Source of the DNA: CAXXOK01 sp001604115
GTDB lineage: Bacteria; Bacillota; Clostridia; Christensenellales; Aristaeellaceae
NCBI GenBank assembly: GCA_034928535.1
Contig: JAYFOV010000037.1
Span: forward strand, 1-51,717
Direction of reading: 5' to 3'
Length of the DNA: 51,717 nt
A program made the position numbers and the translations under genes. The notes under the pieces are model-generated. The model saw only the letters and a program-made list of their open reading frames with translations. It searched no databases and was not told where the DNA came from. Within the stretch, counting starts at the first letter, position 1. Each line of letters begins with the position of its first letter. Of this stretch, positions 6,704 to 14,954 are shown piece by piece.

Positions 6704-8452
6704 ATGGAACAGATGATTCCCCTGACGATCGACGGCGTGCGCGTGGAGGTTCCTCAGGGCACAACGGTGCTGGAGGCTGCGCGGCAGGCTGGCGTCAAAA
6801 TTCCTACGCTTTGTTATTTGAAGGATATCAACCAGTCCGGCAGCTGCCGCATGTGCGTGGTCGATACCGGCGCGCGTGCTTTTCAGGCCGCTTGCGTGTT
6901 GCCTGCCACCAAGGATATGGTGGTCAAGACCAACACGCCGGACTTGCGGGAAGCACGTCGCACGTTGCTGGAGCTGATTTTGAGCAACCACAACAAGCAG
7001 TGCCTGAGCTGTATCCGCAGCCAGAACTGCGAGTTGCAAAAGCTGTGCAAAGATCTGGGCGTGGAAAGCGGCAGCGATTTTGCCGGCATCATGAACCAGT
7101 ATGAAATCGACGATGCATCTCCCTCCATCGTGCGCGACAACAGCAAATGTATCATTTGCCGCCGCTGCGTTGCCGCTTGCGACAAAGTGCAGCAGATTGG
7201 CGTGATCGGCGCGACTGGCCGCGGCTTCAAAACCAGCATCGAATCCCCCTGGAGCCTGAAGTTGGCGCAGATGGCTTGCATCAACTGCGGTCAATGTGTC
7301 ACAGTGTGCCCGGTTGGCGCCCTGCACGAGAAAGATGATACGCAGCGTGTGTGGGCGTATCTTGCGGACCCCAAGAAGCATGTGGTGGTGCAGCCTGCAC
7401 CTGCCGTGCGTGCCGCACTGGGTGAGGAGTTCGGCCTTCCCATGGGCACCAGTGTGACGGGCAAGATGGCCGCTGCGCTGCGCCGCCTGGGTTTTGACAA
7501 AGTGTTTGATACCGACTTTGCCGCCGACCTGACCATTATGGAAGAAGCCAGCGAACTGGTGGATCGTGTGAAAAACGGTGGTGTACTGCCGATGATCACG
7601 AGCTGCTCGCCGGGATGGGTCAAGTATTGCGAGCACTACTATCCGGAGTTCATCCCCAACTTGTCCAGCTGCAAGAGCCCCCATGAAATGGAAGGCGCGA
7701 TGGTCAAGAGCTATTATGCGGAGCGCACCGGAATCGACCCCAAAGATATCGTTGTGGTGTCGGTCATGCCTTGCACCGCAAAGAAGTTCGAGGCGCAGCG
7801 TCCCGAGTTGAGCAATGCCGGCCTGCCTGATGTGGATGTGGTCATTACCACCCGCGAGTTAGCGCGCATGATTAAAGAGGCGAGCATTGAGTTCACCATG
7901 CTTCCGGACGAAGGGTTTGACGATCTGCTGGGCGAGAGCACCGGCGCTGGCGTGATTTTCGGCGCCACCGGCGGCGTGATGGAGGCGGCACTGCGTACCG
8001 CGTATACCTTCATCACCGGCACGGAGCTTGAGGATGTGAACTTTACCGCCGTGCGCGGTATCGAAGGCATCAAAGAAGCGACTGTCAAGGTGGGCGATCT
8101 GGATGTGAGCGTGGCTGTGGCCAGCAGCACAAGCATGGCGGCCAAGCTGTTGGATGCTGTGAAGTCGGGTGAGAAGAACTACACCTTCATCGAAGTGATG
8201 GGTTGCCCCGGCGGCTGTGTGAATGGCGGCGGTCAGCCGATCGTGGACGCGTCTGTGCGCGCAAAGGTGGATATTCGTACCGAACGCGCCAAAGCGCTCT
8301 ATCATGAGGATCAGGGCAAGAAGATTCGTAAGAGTCACCTCAATCCTGAGATCAAGCAGCTGTATGATGAGTACCTGGGCACGCCCAACAGCCACAAGGC
8401 TCATAAGCTGCTCCATACCAAATACACAGATCGTCCCATGTATCAAAAGTAA
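6704..8452 (+). CDS. hydA: HydA / HndD: catalytic [FeFe]-hydrogenase subunit
   Basis: 582 residues, ribosome site GAGGAGG, 15 bases after hydB. The domains are an N-terminal plant-type [2Fe-2S] domain (SCRMC), a His-Cys3 [4Fe-4S] site (HNKQCLSCIRSQNC), two [4Fe-4S] clusters (CIICRRCVAAC and CINCGQCVTVCP), then the H-cluster domain and the small C-terminal subunit-like domain. H-cluster motifs are L1 TSCSPGW (Cys301, Ser302), L2 MPCTAKKFE (Cys357) and L3 EVMGCPGGCVNGGGQP (Cys501, Cys505). The spacing from Cys357 to the L3 cysteines matches that remembered for clostridial CpI. Ser302 occupies the position that is a cluster-binding Cys in CpI. The enzyme makes or oxidises H2 in the cytoplasm with HydB and HydC. 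A strong terminator follows 4 bases after the stop, so it is the last gene of the operon. Confidence 0.96.
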   Translation: MEQMIPLTIDGVRVEVPQGTTVLEAARQAGVKIPTLCYLKDINQSGSCRMCVVDTGARAFQAACVLPATKDMVVKTNTPDLREARRTLLELILSNHNKQCLSCIRSQNCELQKLCKDLGVESGSDFAGIMNQYEIDDASPSIVRDNSKCIICRRCVAACDKVQQIGVIGATGRGFKTSIESPWSLKLAQMACINCGQCVTVCPVGALHEKDDTQRVWAYLADPKKHVVVQPAPAVRAALGEEFGLPMGTSVTGKMAAALRRLGFDKVFDTDFAADLTIMEEASELVDRVKNGGVLPMITSCSPGWVKYCEHYYPEFIPNLSSCKSPHEMEGAMVKSYYAERTGIDPKDIVVVSVMPCTAKKFEAQRPELSNAGLPDVDVVITTRELARMIKEASIEFTMLPDEGFDDLLGESTGAGVIFGATGGVMEAALRTAYTFITGTELEDVNFTAVRGIEGIKEATVKVGDLDVSVAVASSTSMAAKLLDAVKSGEKNYTFIEVMGCPGGCVNGGGQPIVDASVRAKVDIRTERAKALYHEDQGKKIRKSHLNPEIKQLYDEYLGTPNSHKAHKLLHTKYTDRPMYQK

Positions 8453-8456
8453 TGAC

Positions 8457-8486
8457 AAAAAGCCCCGGCCTTGGCCGGGGCTTTTT
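8457..8486 (+). terminator. Intrinsic terminator of the hydrogenase operon
   Basis: A perfect inverted repeat AAAAAGCCCCGGCC / GGCCGGGGCTTTTT with a TT loop, starting right after the hydA stop. The GC stem and the T-run mark a rho-independent terminator. The A-run on the other side lets it work in both directions. Confidence 0.93.
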
Positions 8487-8513
8487 GTACGTCTGTGAAC
8501 TGACATTAAAACG

Positions 8514-8560
8514 AACGAGAGCATGCACTGACCCTTGAAGGGTAAGGGCATGCTCTCGTT
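8514..8560 (-). terminator. Hairpin terminator of icd
   Basis: 13-bp perfect arms AACGAGAGCATGC (8514-8526) and GCATGCTCTCGTT (8548-8560), with a second small stem ACCCTT/AAGGGT inside the loop. On the minus strand it lies 17 bases after the icd stop and is followed by CGTTTTAAT, a short T-run. It is probably the icd terminator. The nested stem is unusual but may only strengthen it. Confidence 0.75.
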
Positions 8561-8576
8561 GGCGCGACAAAATGGA

Positions 8577-9785
8577 CTATGCCAAAAGGTTTTGTAGCGT
8601 GACAACAATGGCGTCCAAGAATCCATCAGAGGTAAGCGCCTGTGCATCACCTTGGAAAAGCGGCACCAAATCTTTGGTCATCTTGCCCGCTTCAATGGTC
8701 TGGAGTGTTGCCTTTTCCAGCGTTTTAGCAAAGGAGCACAGCTCGGGGATTTGATCAAGCTCCCCACGCTTGCATAGCGCGCCCGTCCAGGCAAAGATGG
8801 TAGCCACGGGATTGGTACTGGTGGCTTCACCCTTCAAATGACGGTAATAATGGCGTGTGACCGTACCATGCGCTGCCTCATATTCAAACTGTCCGTTGGG
8901 CGAAACCAAAACACTGGTCATCATAGCCAGGCTTCCAAACGCCGTAGCGACCATATCGCTCATGACGTCGCCATCATAGTTTTTCAAGGCCCAGATGAAT
9001 CCGCCTTCACTGCGGATCACGCGCGCCACCGCATCATCGATCAGCGTATAGAAATAGCTGATACCTGCTTTGGCAAATTCTGCTTGGTAGGTGTGCTCAT
9101 AAAGATCCGCAAATACGTCCTTAAAGCGATGATCATATACTTTGGAAATCGTATCCTTGGTCGAAAACCAGAGATCCTGGTGCGTCGCCAACGCATAGCG
9201 GAAACAGGCATGGGCAAAGCTTTCTATGCTTGCGTCCGTATTATGCAACCCTTGCAGGATGCCCGCACCCTGAAAAGTATGGATGGGCAAGCTGGTTTGC
9301 TGGCCATCCTCCCCTGTAAAAACAAGCGATGCCGTGCCGGCGCCCGGCACCCGCAGTTCTGTAGCCTTATACACATCGCCATACGCATGGCGAGCGATCG
9401 TGATGGGTTTTTTCCAAGATGTAACGCAAGGGGAAACGCCTTTGACCACAACCGGTTCACGGAACACAGTTCCATCCAAAATGGCGCGGATCGTTGCATT
9501 GGGGCTCTTCCACATATGCTTGAGGTGGTATTCATCCATCCGCTGCGCATTGGGGGTGATGGTGGCGCATTTGACTGCCACGCCGTGGCGAAGCGTTGCT
9601 TCGGCCGCCTGAATGGTCACCTGATCATCAGTTTGATCCCTGTTTTGCAAACCAAGATCATAGTACTCTGCGTTCAATGCCACATAAGGCAAAATCAATT
9701 TTTCCTTAATGGACTGCCATAGCACCCGCGTCATTTCGTCCCCGTCCATTTCGACGAGCGGTACAGTCATACGTATTTTTTGCAT
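8577..9785 (-). CDS. icd: NADP-dependent isocitrate dehydrogenase (eukaryotic-like type)
   Basis: 402 residues. ATG 9785 is chosen over the more upstream in-frame ATG 9824 because AAGGGAAG precedes it and MQKIRMTVPLVEMDGDEMTR is the family's usual N-terminus. The sequence is of the homodimeric eukaryotic-like NADP-IDH class, not the E. coli Icd class. It contains the substrate-loop segment WKSPNATIRAILDGTVFREP, the metal-binding NYDGDVMSDM block and the NADP-binding AAHGTVTRHYYRHLKG. It converts isocitrate to 2-oxoglutarate with NADPH production, mainly for glutamate synthesis in an anaerobe with a partial TCA cycle. It is transcribed alone from its own promoter and faces the hydrogenase operon tail to tail. 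Confidence 0.95.
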   Translation of the reverse strand: MQKIRMTVPLVEMDGDEMTRVLWQSIKEKLILPYVALNAEYYDLGLQNRDQTDDQVTIQAAEATLRHGVAVKCATITPNAQRMDEYHLKHMWKSPNATIRAILDGTVFREPVVVKGVSPCVTSWKKPITIARHAYGDVYKATELRVPGAGTASLVFTGEDGQQTSLPIHTFQGAGILQGLHNTDASIESFAHACFRYALATHQDLWFSTKDTISKVYDHRFKDVFADLYEHTYQAEFAKAGISYFYTLIDDAVARVIRSEGGFIWALKNYDGDVMSDMVATAFGSLAMMTSVLVSPNGQFEYEAAHGTVTRHYYRHLKGEATSTNPVATIFAWTGALCKRGELDQIPELCSFAKTLEKATLQTIEAGKMTKDLVPLFQGDAQALTSDGFLDAIVVTLQNLLA

Positions 9786-9829
9786 TGTTACTTCCCTTTC
9801 AGAAATGGTTGCATTGCATACCATGATTT

Positions 9830-9858
9830 ATTGTATCGGCTTTCCGCATGGTTATCAA
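9830..9858 (-). promoter_or_regulatory. Promoter of icd
   Basis: On the minus strand, -35 TTGATA (9858-9853), 17-bp spacer and -10 TACAAT (9835-9830). It lies 45 bases upstream of the chosen icd start. Confidence 0.7.
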
Positions 9859-9867
9859 GGCGCATAC

Positions 9868-9903
9868 AGCAAAAGAACAAGCTGCGGCTGCTTGCTCTTT
9901 TGC
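9868..9903 (-). terminator. Terminator of the Hsp70-like operon
   Basis: 15-base arms AGCAAAAGAACAAGC and GCTTGCTCTTTTGCT with one mismatch and a 6-base loop, 62 bases past the stop of the Hsp70-like gene. The T-rich end (TTCTTTTGCT) is part of the stem on the minus strand. It separates that operon from the icd promoter at 9853-9858. Confidence 0.65.
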
Positions 9904-9965
9904 TGCCAGGATTTTATATGGAAAGGACGCGATGATGGCCCTATGCCTTCGAGGAATACCTTAGG

Positions 9966-11855
9966 CTACTGGATCGGAATCTCTGCGGCTTGTGCAATAC
10001 GGAACAGGTATCGTTGAAATGCCGCTGTAAAGCTTGTGACCACGCCTTGCGCAAATGCGCCTTCCTCATTGGCCAATTCTTTGTTCAGGGCTTCCCGAAG
10101 TGCGCGGCGGGTCGACTCACTCCGTAGCCGCTTTTCGACATTCAAAAGCCGAAACGCGCGGGGCAACTGGGCGTTGAGCAACGCCTGGGTTACGGCTGGC
10201 CAACCAAATACCGTAACAAGCGCGCCAACCACAGCCCCTGCAAGCATCCCCAGCGGGCCGGTTGCGATCAGTGCTATGCCACCCCCGCCACCTAGCAAAG
10301 CACCCACAACGCTGATCACCACGCCAACCATGGTGCCCATGAGTGGGAAACCAATCATTTCCTTGGCGCCGATGCGCACCGTGGCGGAATCGCCAGTCTG
10401 GGTCAGGCTGAGGCGCATTTCCTCGCGGGGCACATGATAACGGTCACAAATGGGATCAATCATTGCCTGCAGCGAATCGGTCAAGGACTTCATCCACAGG
10501 GTGAACACCGGTGCCAGCGCCGCTTCAGCTAAGTTTGATGACAAAACACGGTCAATGCGGCGTTGCATTTGCGCGTTCATCTCCCGCAGGGTGGCGATAT
10601 CGCCACTGCGCCATGCATTGGCCGTGGGAATCGCCGCTTCGGCCAATGTCAGATCCAGCAATGTGTTGACCACGCTGGGAATCAGTTCCGGCAAAGCACT
10701 GCGCGCAATATGCTGCACGCGTGTATCTGTCACTTCTTCTTGGATCGCCTTACGAAACGCGCGCAGGTTTTCATCCACCCAACCGGCATAGGCTAACCCT
10801 TTTGCAATGGAATATTCAGGCTCCGGACAAACCACCACCACTGCGTTTGCAAACGTTTCTCGACACATGGCTTGTACAAATGGCATTCGGGAGGCGCCGC
10901 CGGTGAGCAACAGCAGTTTGGGCGGATGATCTTCTGTGAGACGTTTTGCATTGATGAGCGATGCTGCCAGTGCTTGCACAAAGCTTTGCCCATCCAGCGA
11001 GGCAAGCGGTTGGTGGATGATCTCCTCCGCCTCAAGGGCATCCATTGTCAATTGCAGCTTCTGCGTTCCGTCATAGTAAAGGCGAAGCTGTTTTTTCACG
11101 GATGCCTTGGCATCCTGCGCAACCAACGTAAAATACTGTTCCTTGACCTTGCGCGCCTCAATCTCGCAGTAGCTATACCAACTTCGGCTGCTTTGAAACA
11201 CCCGGACTATGGCATCCCGATCCCGGCTTCTGGACAGGGCACGGCGCAGCAGTTCCTCGTCAATCAAGCCGCCGCCTAAATGTGCATCGCCAAAGGTGCC
11301 GACACCTGTTTCCCGGCCATCCACGATATAGGCAAAATCGAGTGTTGAGCTGCCCATATCCACCACTAGCGCACTTTGAGAAAGCAGATCCACATCCAAG
11401 GCGATCGTTTTAGCGTATTTGGCATATAGAAATGCCGCGCGTGATTCCGAAATCACTTGCGGCTGATGGATTCCGCCGCGCACCAACAAATCGCGGTAAC
11501 GCGCCCGTGCCGCGGCGTTCCAGCCTGCCGGACAGCCCACGACAAAACGCACATCTTCCTGCAAGACTCCTGCATCACGCAGGGCATGCTGCACACCCTG
11601 CACAAAACGGACGATGGTGTCATAAGAGTTTGGATCATCGGTAAATCGACTTTTGAAACGGACCGAAAGATTCTCAGCCAATGCGCTGGTGTAGGCCTGT
11701 TCGCCAATGACGATGTCGCCATTCATGGTACCTACTGCGGAAAGGATGCTTTTACTGCCATGAATCGGCAACAGAATAGGCTCTATGCTTGAACCGTGCT
11801 CATACAGCGCGACGGCGCTTTCTCCATCGCCGATATCAAACCCTATATATTTCAT
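9966..11855 (-). CDS. Hsp70/actin-fold ATPase with a C-terminal hydrophobic (membrane) region
   Basis: 629 residues from ATG 11855, with AGGAGG upstream and a 4-base ATGA overlap with the preceding gene. Earlier in-frame codons are non-native. The N-terminal 370 residues are an Hsp70-type ATPase: phosphate-1 GFDIGDGESAVAL (about 5-17), phosphate-2 LVVDMGSSTLDFAYI (about 160-175) and adenosine motif LLLTGGASRMPF (about 325). There is no canonical peptide-binding beta domain. Instead a helical region leads to two hydrophobic Gly-rich segments (MGTMVGVVISVVGALLGGGGG and IALIATGPLGMLAGAVVGALVTVF, around residues 500-550), then a charged helical tail. The tail probably anchors it at the membrane. 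The upstream partner also has membrane segments. Its clients are unknown. It differs from DnaK enough that housekeeping folding is unlikely. Confidence 0.82.
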   Translation of the reverse strand: MKYIGFDIGDGESAVALYEHGSSIEPILLPIHGSKSILSAVGTMNGDIVIGEQAYTSALAENLSVRFKSRFTDDPNSYDTIVRFVQGVQHALRDAGVLQEDVRFVVGCPAGWNAAARARYRDLLVRGGIHQPQVISESRAAFLYAKYAKTIALDVDLLSQSALVVDMGSSTLDFAYIVDGRETGVGTFGDAHLGGGLIDEELLRRALSRSRDRDAIVRVFQSSRSWYSYCEIEARKVKEQYFTLVAQDAKASVKKQLRLYYDGTQKLQLTMDALEAEEIIHQPLASLDGQSFVQALAASLINAKRLTEDHPPKLLLLTGGASRMPFVQAMCRETFANAVVVVCPEPEYSIAKGLAYAGWVDENLRAFRKAIQEEVTDTRVQHIARSALPELIPSVVNTLLDLTLAEAAIPTANAWRSGDIATLREMNAQMQRRIDRVLSSNLAEAALAPVFTLWMKSLTDSLQAMIDPICDRYHVPREEMRLSLTQTGDSATVRIGAKEMIGFPLMGTMVGVVISVVGALLGGGGGIALIATGPLGMLAGAVVGALVTVFGWPAVTQALLNAQLPRAFRLLNVEKRLRSESTRRALREALNKELANEEGAFAQGVVTSFTAAFQRYLFRIAQAAEIPIQ

Positions 11856-12721
11856 TGGCTTTCCTCCTGTGACGGGATGGGGGAGGCTTGATGTACTGCG
11901 GCAACCCCATGGGCGAGTAAAGCGCCGTCCCGTTGGCTGACCAAAGCAGGCGTAATGGTGCGATCTTCGCCAAGGCTTGGTAGAACCGTGAACAATCGGG
12001 CATGTTCCGGCGCATAGGGGATGGCACGTGCGCCCATGGAAAGCAGCAGACGCTTCGCAGTTTCCTGCGCATCCATCACCGCTTCCCCTTCGCACTCGCC
12101 AATTGCCTGCATCAGCTCCGACAGCAGCGTGGCATGTTGCAGTTCGCCACTCTGGTGCAACGCATTCTGCTCATTCAGGTAGGAAAAATCCAGGATATAG
12201 CGATCGATCGCCTTCATTTGGGCATCGATGGCTGCAAAGAGTTTATCAGCGTCTGGTTTGGCCGTGACATTGACGGTATCCATAGACTCAGGTGCCTTGG
12301 GCTTTTTGCTTGCCATCCATACCGCGCCCAATGTGACGGCCGCCGACAACAGCATACAAATCCACAGCAAGGTCATGTGCTGCACATAACCATAGACGCC
12401 TACCGCAAGTGGAAAGCTCAATGCCAGCACTAAAAGCCAGCGCCATCCTTTGCGCTCTTTAGGCATGGCGGTTTGAGAGCGAACCTCCCAAACCCGAGTG
12501 ATGATGGCTATATCCAGTAAATTGAGCGATCCCTTGACGCAAGAGAACAGGATTCCCGTCTGTTGGCGCAATAGATCGTCCGGCTGATCCGCCATTGTAT
12601 TTTGTTCTACCTGAGCCACGGCATGCCGGGTTGCCTGTGTGGCGCCGGCAGCGTCTGTGGTGTTTTGTAAGGCTTCGCGCAGGCGTTCCCGCTGCGCGCT
12701 CCAGTGTTGGTAAGCGCTCAT
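11852..12721 (-). CDS. Membrane protein paired with the Hsp70-like ATPase; possible GrpE-like C-terminus
   Basis: 289 residues. ATG 12721 (MSAYQHW) is used because AAGGAGG lies just upstream. The N-terminal about 90 residues are helical and charged. Two transmembrane segments follow (WLLVLALSFPLAVGVYGYV and LLWICMLLSAAVTLGAVWM, about residues 95-140). The cytoplasmic C-terminal half begins with a long helix (KLFAAIDAQMKAIDRYILDF) and ends in a compact region with FTVLPSLGEDRTITPALV and GALLAHGVA. The helix-then-beta order recalls GrpE exchange factors, but I see no certain GrpE signature, so this is inference from layout and from the overlap with an Hsp70 gene. The overlap and shared hydrophobic segments argue that the two proteins act together at the membrane. 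Confidence 0.7.
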   Translation of the reverse strand: MSAYQHWSAQRERLREALQNTTDAAGATQATRHAVAQVEQNTMADQPDDLLRQQTGILFSCVKGSLNLLDIAIITRVWEVRSQTAMPKERKGWRWLLVLALSFPLAVGVYGYVQHMTLLWICMLLSAAVTLGAVWMASKKPKAPESMDTVNVTAKPDADKLFAAIDAQMKAIDRYILDFSYLNEQNALHQSGELQHATLLSELMQAIGECEGEAVMDAQETAKRLLLSMGARAIPYAPEHARLFTVLPSLGEDRTITPALVSQRDGALLAHGVAAVHQASPIPSQEESQ

Positions 12722-12828
12722 GGAAACCTCCTTGATGGGTTGTTTGTCGGCAAGCATGGGGATGCGATGCAGAGCCTACGGAAGGTATGCATAAGCTAGG
12801 CATGAGCCGCCACGTGCCTGAGGGATAG

Positions 12829-13533
12829 TTACAGCCGCTTTAATGCGTCTATCTCGCTATAGGTGAGAGGCCGCCATTGCCCGCGCGGCAGGTCATCCAG
12901 TCTGAGCGGGCCGAAACGCACACGGCGCAGCTGCACCACCTCGTGTCCAATGGCCTCGACCATTTTGCGTACCTGACGGTTGCGCCCTTCGTGAATGGTG
13001 ATCATCATATCCGTGAACAATGGCTGCACAGAAAGGATGCGTGCTTTGGCGCGGCTGGTAAGGCGGCCATCCACCATGACGCCGCGCTCCATACGCATCG
13101 CGGATTCAGGACTTACTTGATTGCTGACGCGAGCCAGATAAACCTTTTCAACCTCACGGGAGGGGTGCAACATTTGCTCGGCCAGATCCCCATCATTGGT
13201 GAGTAGGATCAGCCCTTCGCTATCATAGTCCAAACGGCCAACAGGGAACAGGCGTACCGGATAATCCTTAAACTTGTCCAGCACAGTCGCGCGCCCTTCC
13301 GGATCACTGACGGTGGTCACTTCTCCGGCAGGCTTGTGGTACATAATATAGTGCTTTTCTTTTTCAGGGGTGACCAGATTTCCATCCACCTGCACGGCAT
13401 CGCCATCCGATACCAGGATGCCCATCTGGGTAACAATTTCGCCATTCACACGCACATGGCCATCCGCAATCAGTTTTTCCGCGGCTCTGCGGGATGCGAC
13501 CCCGCAACCCGCCAAATATTTTTGAAGTCTCAT
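12829..13533 (-). CDS. rluB: 23S rRNA pseudouridine synthase, RluB/RsuA family
   Basis: 234 residues. An N-terminal S4 RNA-binding domain (MRLQKYLAGCGVASRRAAEKLI, about 1-60) is followed by the RsuA/RluB catalytic domain with GRLDYDSEGLILLTNDG, whose Asp is the catalytic residue. The later EGRNRQVRKM and VVQLRRVRFGPLRL blocks are also family signatures. It modifies uridine in 23S rRNA at the RluB-type site by family assignment. GGAGGG precedes the start, 15 bases after the acetyltransferase stop, so the two are co-transcribed. Confidence 0.93.
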   Translation of the reverse strand: MRLQKYLAGCGVASRRAAEKLIADGHVRVNGEIVTQMGILVSDGDAVQVDGNLVTPEKEKHYIMYHKPAGEVTTVSDPEGRATVLDKFKDYPVRLFPVGRLDYDSEGLILLTNDGDLAEQMLHPSREVEKVYLARVSNQVSPESAMRMERGVMVDGRLTSRAKARILSVQPLFTDMMITIHEGRNRQVRKMVEAIGHEVVQLRRVRFGPLRLDDLPRGQWRPLTYSEIDALKRL

Positions 13534-13548
13534 GGATACCCTCCGTAA

Positions 13549-14100
13549 TCAAAAAAATCGATAAAATGCAAGTACTGTCTCGCGCGTCGCGGGCACCCGA
13601 CGCTGTTGATCCGGCTGCGCGGTGTGCAGCAGCTTATCGACACCACCCAGCGTAAAACCAATGCCTTCCATAAACTGACACGCCAGGGGCAATTCATCCG
13701 TGAGCTCGGCGCGCATTCCGGCAAAACCTTTGCGTTGAGCCCATTCGATACAGGTATGAATCAGCTGCATGCCCACGCCTTGCCGCCGGAAGCGGCTGTC
13801 TGTGCGGATGTCCAGCACATCGCACAGGCGGTTTTGTCCCTTGCAAACCACACTTTGCCCAGCCAGGGTGCCATCCACAAAGGCCAGGTAGCATGCCAGG
13901 CTGGGGTCGGACAACCATGACTCCCCTTCGGGAGCGTAGGGTTTAACGCTGCGCCATTCCGCAGTCGGGATGGGTACATAATCCGTGAGGAAGCCAAGCC
14001 GCGTAACTTTGAGCTGTACACGGGAGCCGGCCAAAAACCTTGCGTCTACCTGATTAAGGTACCGTTGATTCTCCGCATTCATGGGCACTATGGTCAGCAT
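13549..14100 (-). CDS. GNAT-family N-acetyltransferase
   Basis: 183 residues from ATG 14100, preceded by GGGAG. The longer open frame to 14361 has no ribosome site and reads as non-coding. Acetyl-CoA-binding motif A is visible as IRTDSRFRRQGVGMQLIHTCIEWA (about residues 100-123; R-R-Q-G-V-G core), followed by GFAGMRAEL and CQFMEGIGFTLGG, the usual strands 5-6. The substrate cannot be told. It is the first gene of a pair with rluB, but no ribosomal substrate motif is visible that would make it RimI. Functional linkage to rRNA modification is only suggested by position. Confidence 0.82.
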   Translation of the reverse strand: MLTIVPMNAENQRYLNQVDARFLAGSRVQLKVTRLGFLTDYVPIPTAEWRSVKPYAPEGESWLSDPSLACYLAFVDGTLAGQSVVCKGQNRLCDVLDIRTDSRFRRQGVGMQLIHTCIEWAQRKGFAGMRAELTDELPLACQFMEGIGFTLGGVDKLLHTAQPDQQRRVPATRETVLAFYRFF

Positions 14101-14224
14101 ATGTCTCCCTCGACCATGGATGGTCCTGTGTGTTTGGGGGCTGTGGAGGTCAGACAGAGCAGGCGTTGCTCCGGCAAGAATACGGAAAACCATTACATAA
14201 GCCGGAATTTGGTTGCTGGGCGCA

Positions 14225-14692
14225 TCACACCAAAAACGCATCCTTAACTGTGATGGCTTGCCGCAGCGTGGAGAGAGGCATTTCCACCTGACTGCCGATT
14301 TTGCCGGCGCTAAAGCAGATGGTTGCCAGCGGGACAGCTGAAGCGTCAATATAGGTTTCAAAGGGTTTCCTCATGCCGATTGGGGAGCATCCGCCATGCA
14401 CGTACCCTGTCAGGGGCAGTAGCTCCTTGGCACGGACCATCTCAATGGACTTTTCGCCCGTTGCTGCAGCGGCTTTTTTCAGGTTCAGCTCTTGTGCCAC
14501 CGGAATCATGAATACGAAGTACCGCTCACTTTTACCGCGTGTGACCAGCGTTTTAAACACATGAGCCGGATCGATGCCTACTAGCTGCGCCACCTCCACA
14601 CCGCTGGGCGCGGATGCCGCAGCATAGTAATGCGCGGTGTATCCAAGATGAAGGCTGTCCAAAATTCGCATCACGTTGGTCTTTGTCTCCAT
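14225..14692 (-). CDS. ybaK: YbaK/EbsC-type aminoacyl-tRNA deacylase
   Basis: 155 residues with the whole YbaK/ProX fold. Visible signatures are GVEVAQLVGIDPAHVFKTLVTRG (about 30-52), the conserved VPVAQELNLKKAAAATGEKS-like stretch (here MIPVAQELNLKKAA) and GYVHGGCSPIGMRK (about 95-108). The family hydrolyses mischarged Cys-tRNA(Pro), or related mischarged tRNAs, in trans. The start ATG 14692 has GGAG upstream. It is transcribed from its own promoter (14731-14759) and followed by the acetyltransferase gene on the same strand after 124 bases. Confidence 0.92.
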   Translation of the reverse strand: METKTNVMRILDSLHLGYTAHYYAAASAPSGVEVAQLVGIDPAHVFKTLVTRGKSERYFVFMIPVAQELNLKKAAAATGEKSIEMVRAKELLPLTGYVHGGCSPIGMRKPFETYIDASAVPLATICFSAGKIGSQVEMPLSTLRQAITVKDAFLV

Positions 14693-14730
14693 GGAATCAT
14701 CTCCACCTGTGTGCCTTGGGATACCAAACC

Positions 14731-14759
14731 ATTATAACAGTGTGCCGAACGGAAGTAAA
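14731..14759 (-). promoter_or_regulatory. Promoter of ybaK
   Basis: Minus strand: -35 TTTACT (14759-14754), 17-bp spacer, -10 TATAAT (14736-14731), 39 bases before the start codon. Confidence 0.75.
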
Positions 14760-14880
14760 CCAGCGTTGGCAGGTGTTTTGGGGCGGATTGGCGTGCGCGA
14801 CCATCCTGCCATGGACATAGTGTTATGTAAGCGGTTACGCAGATCGATGTTCTGCCAAGCAAACGATGTAAATATTTGTG

Positions 14881-14909
14881 TTGTAAGCGCGGCGCAAAGG
14901 TTGTATAAT
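14881..14909 (+). promoter_or_regulatory. Promoter of the GGDEF fusion gene
   Basis: -35 TTGTAA (14881-14886), 17-bp spacer, perfect -10 TATAAT (14904-14909) with a TTG just before it. The predicted start of transcription is near 14916, giving a leader of about 210 bases. Confidence 0.8.
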
Positions 14910-14954
14910 TATCATAAAGAACTGGATCACGGCAGGAGTGGCAACGCAACATAA

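Noticed and set aside
5714..7684. 656-residue open frame on the minus strand across hydB and hydA
   Set aside because: It is fully antisense to two strongly supported genes, reads as His- and Ala-rich with no family resemblance, and arises from their codon bias.
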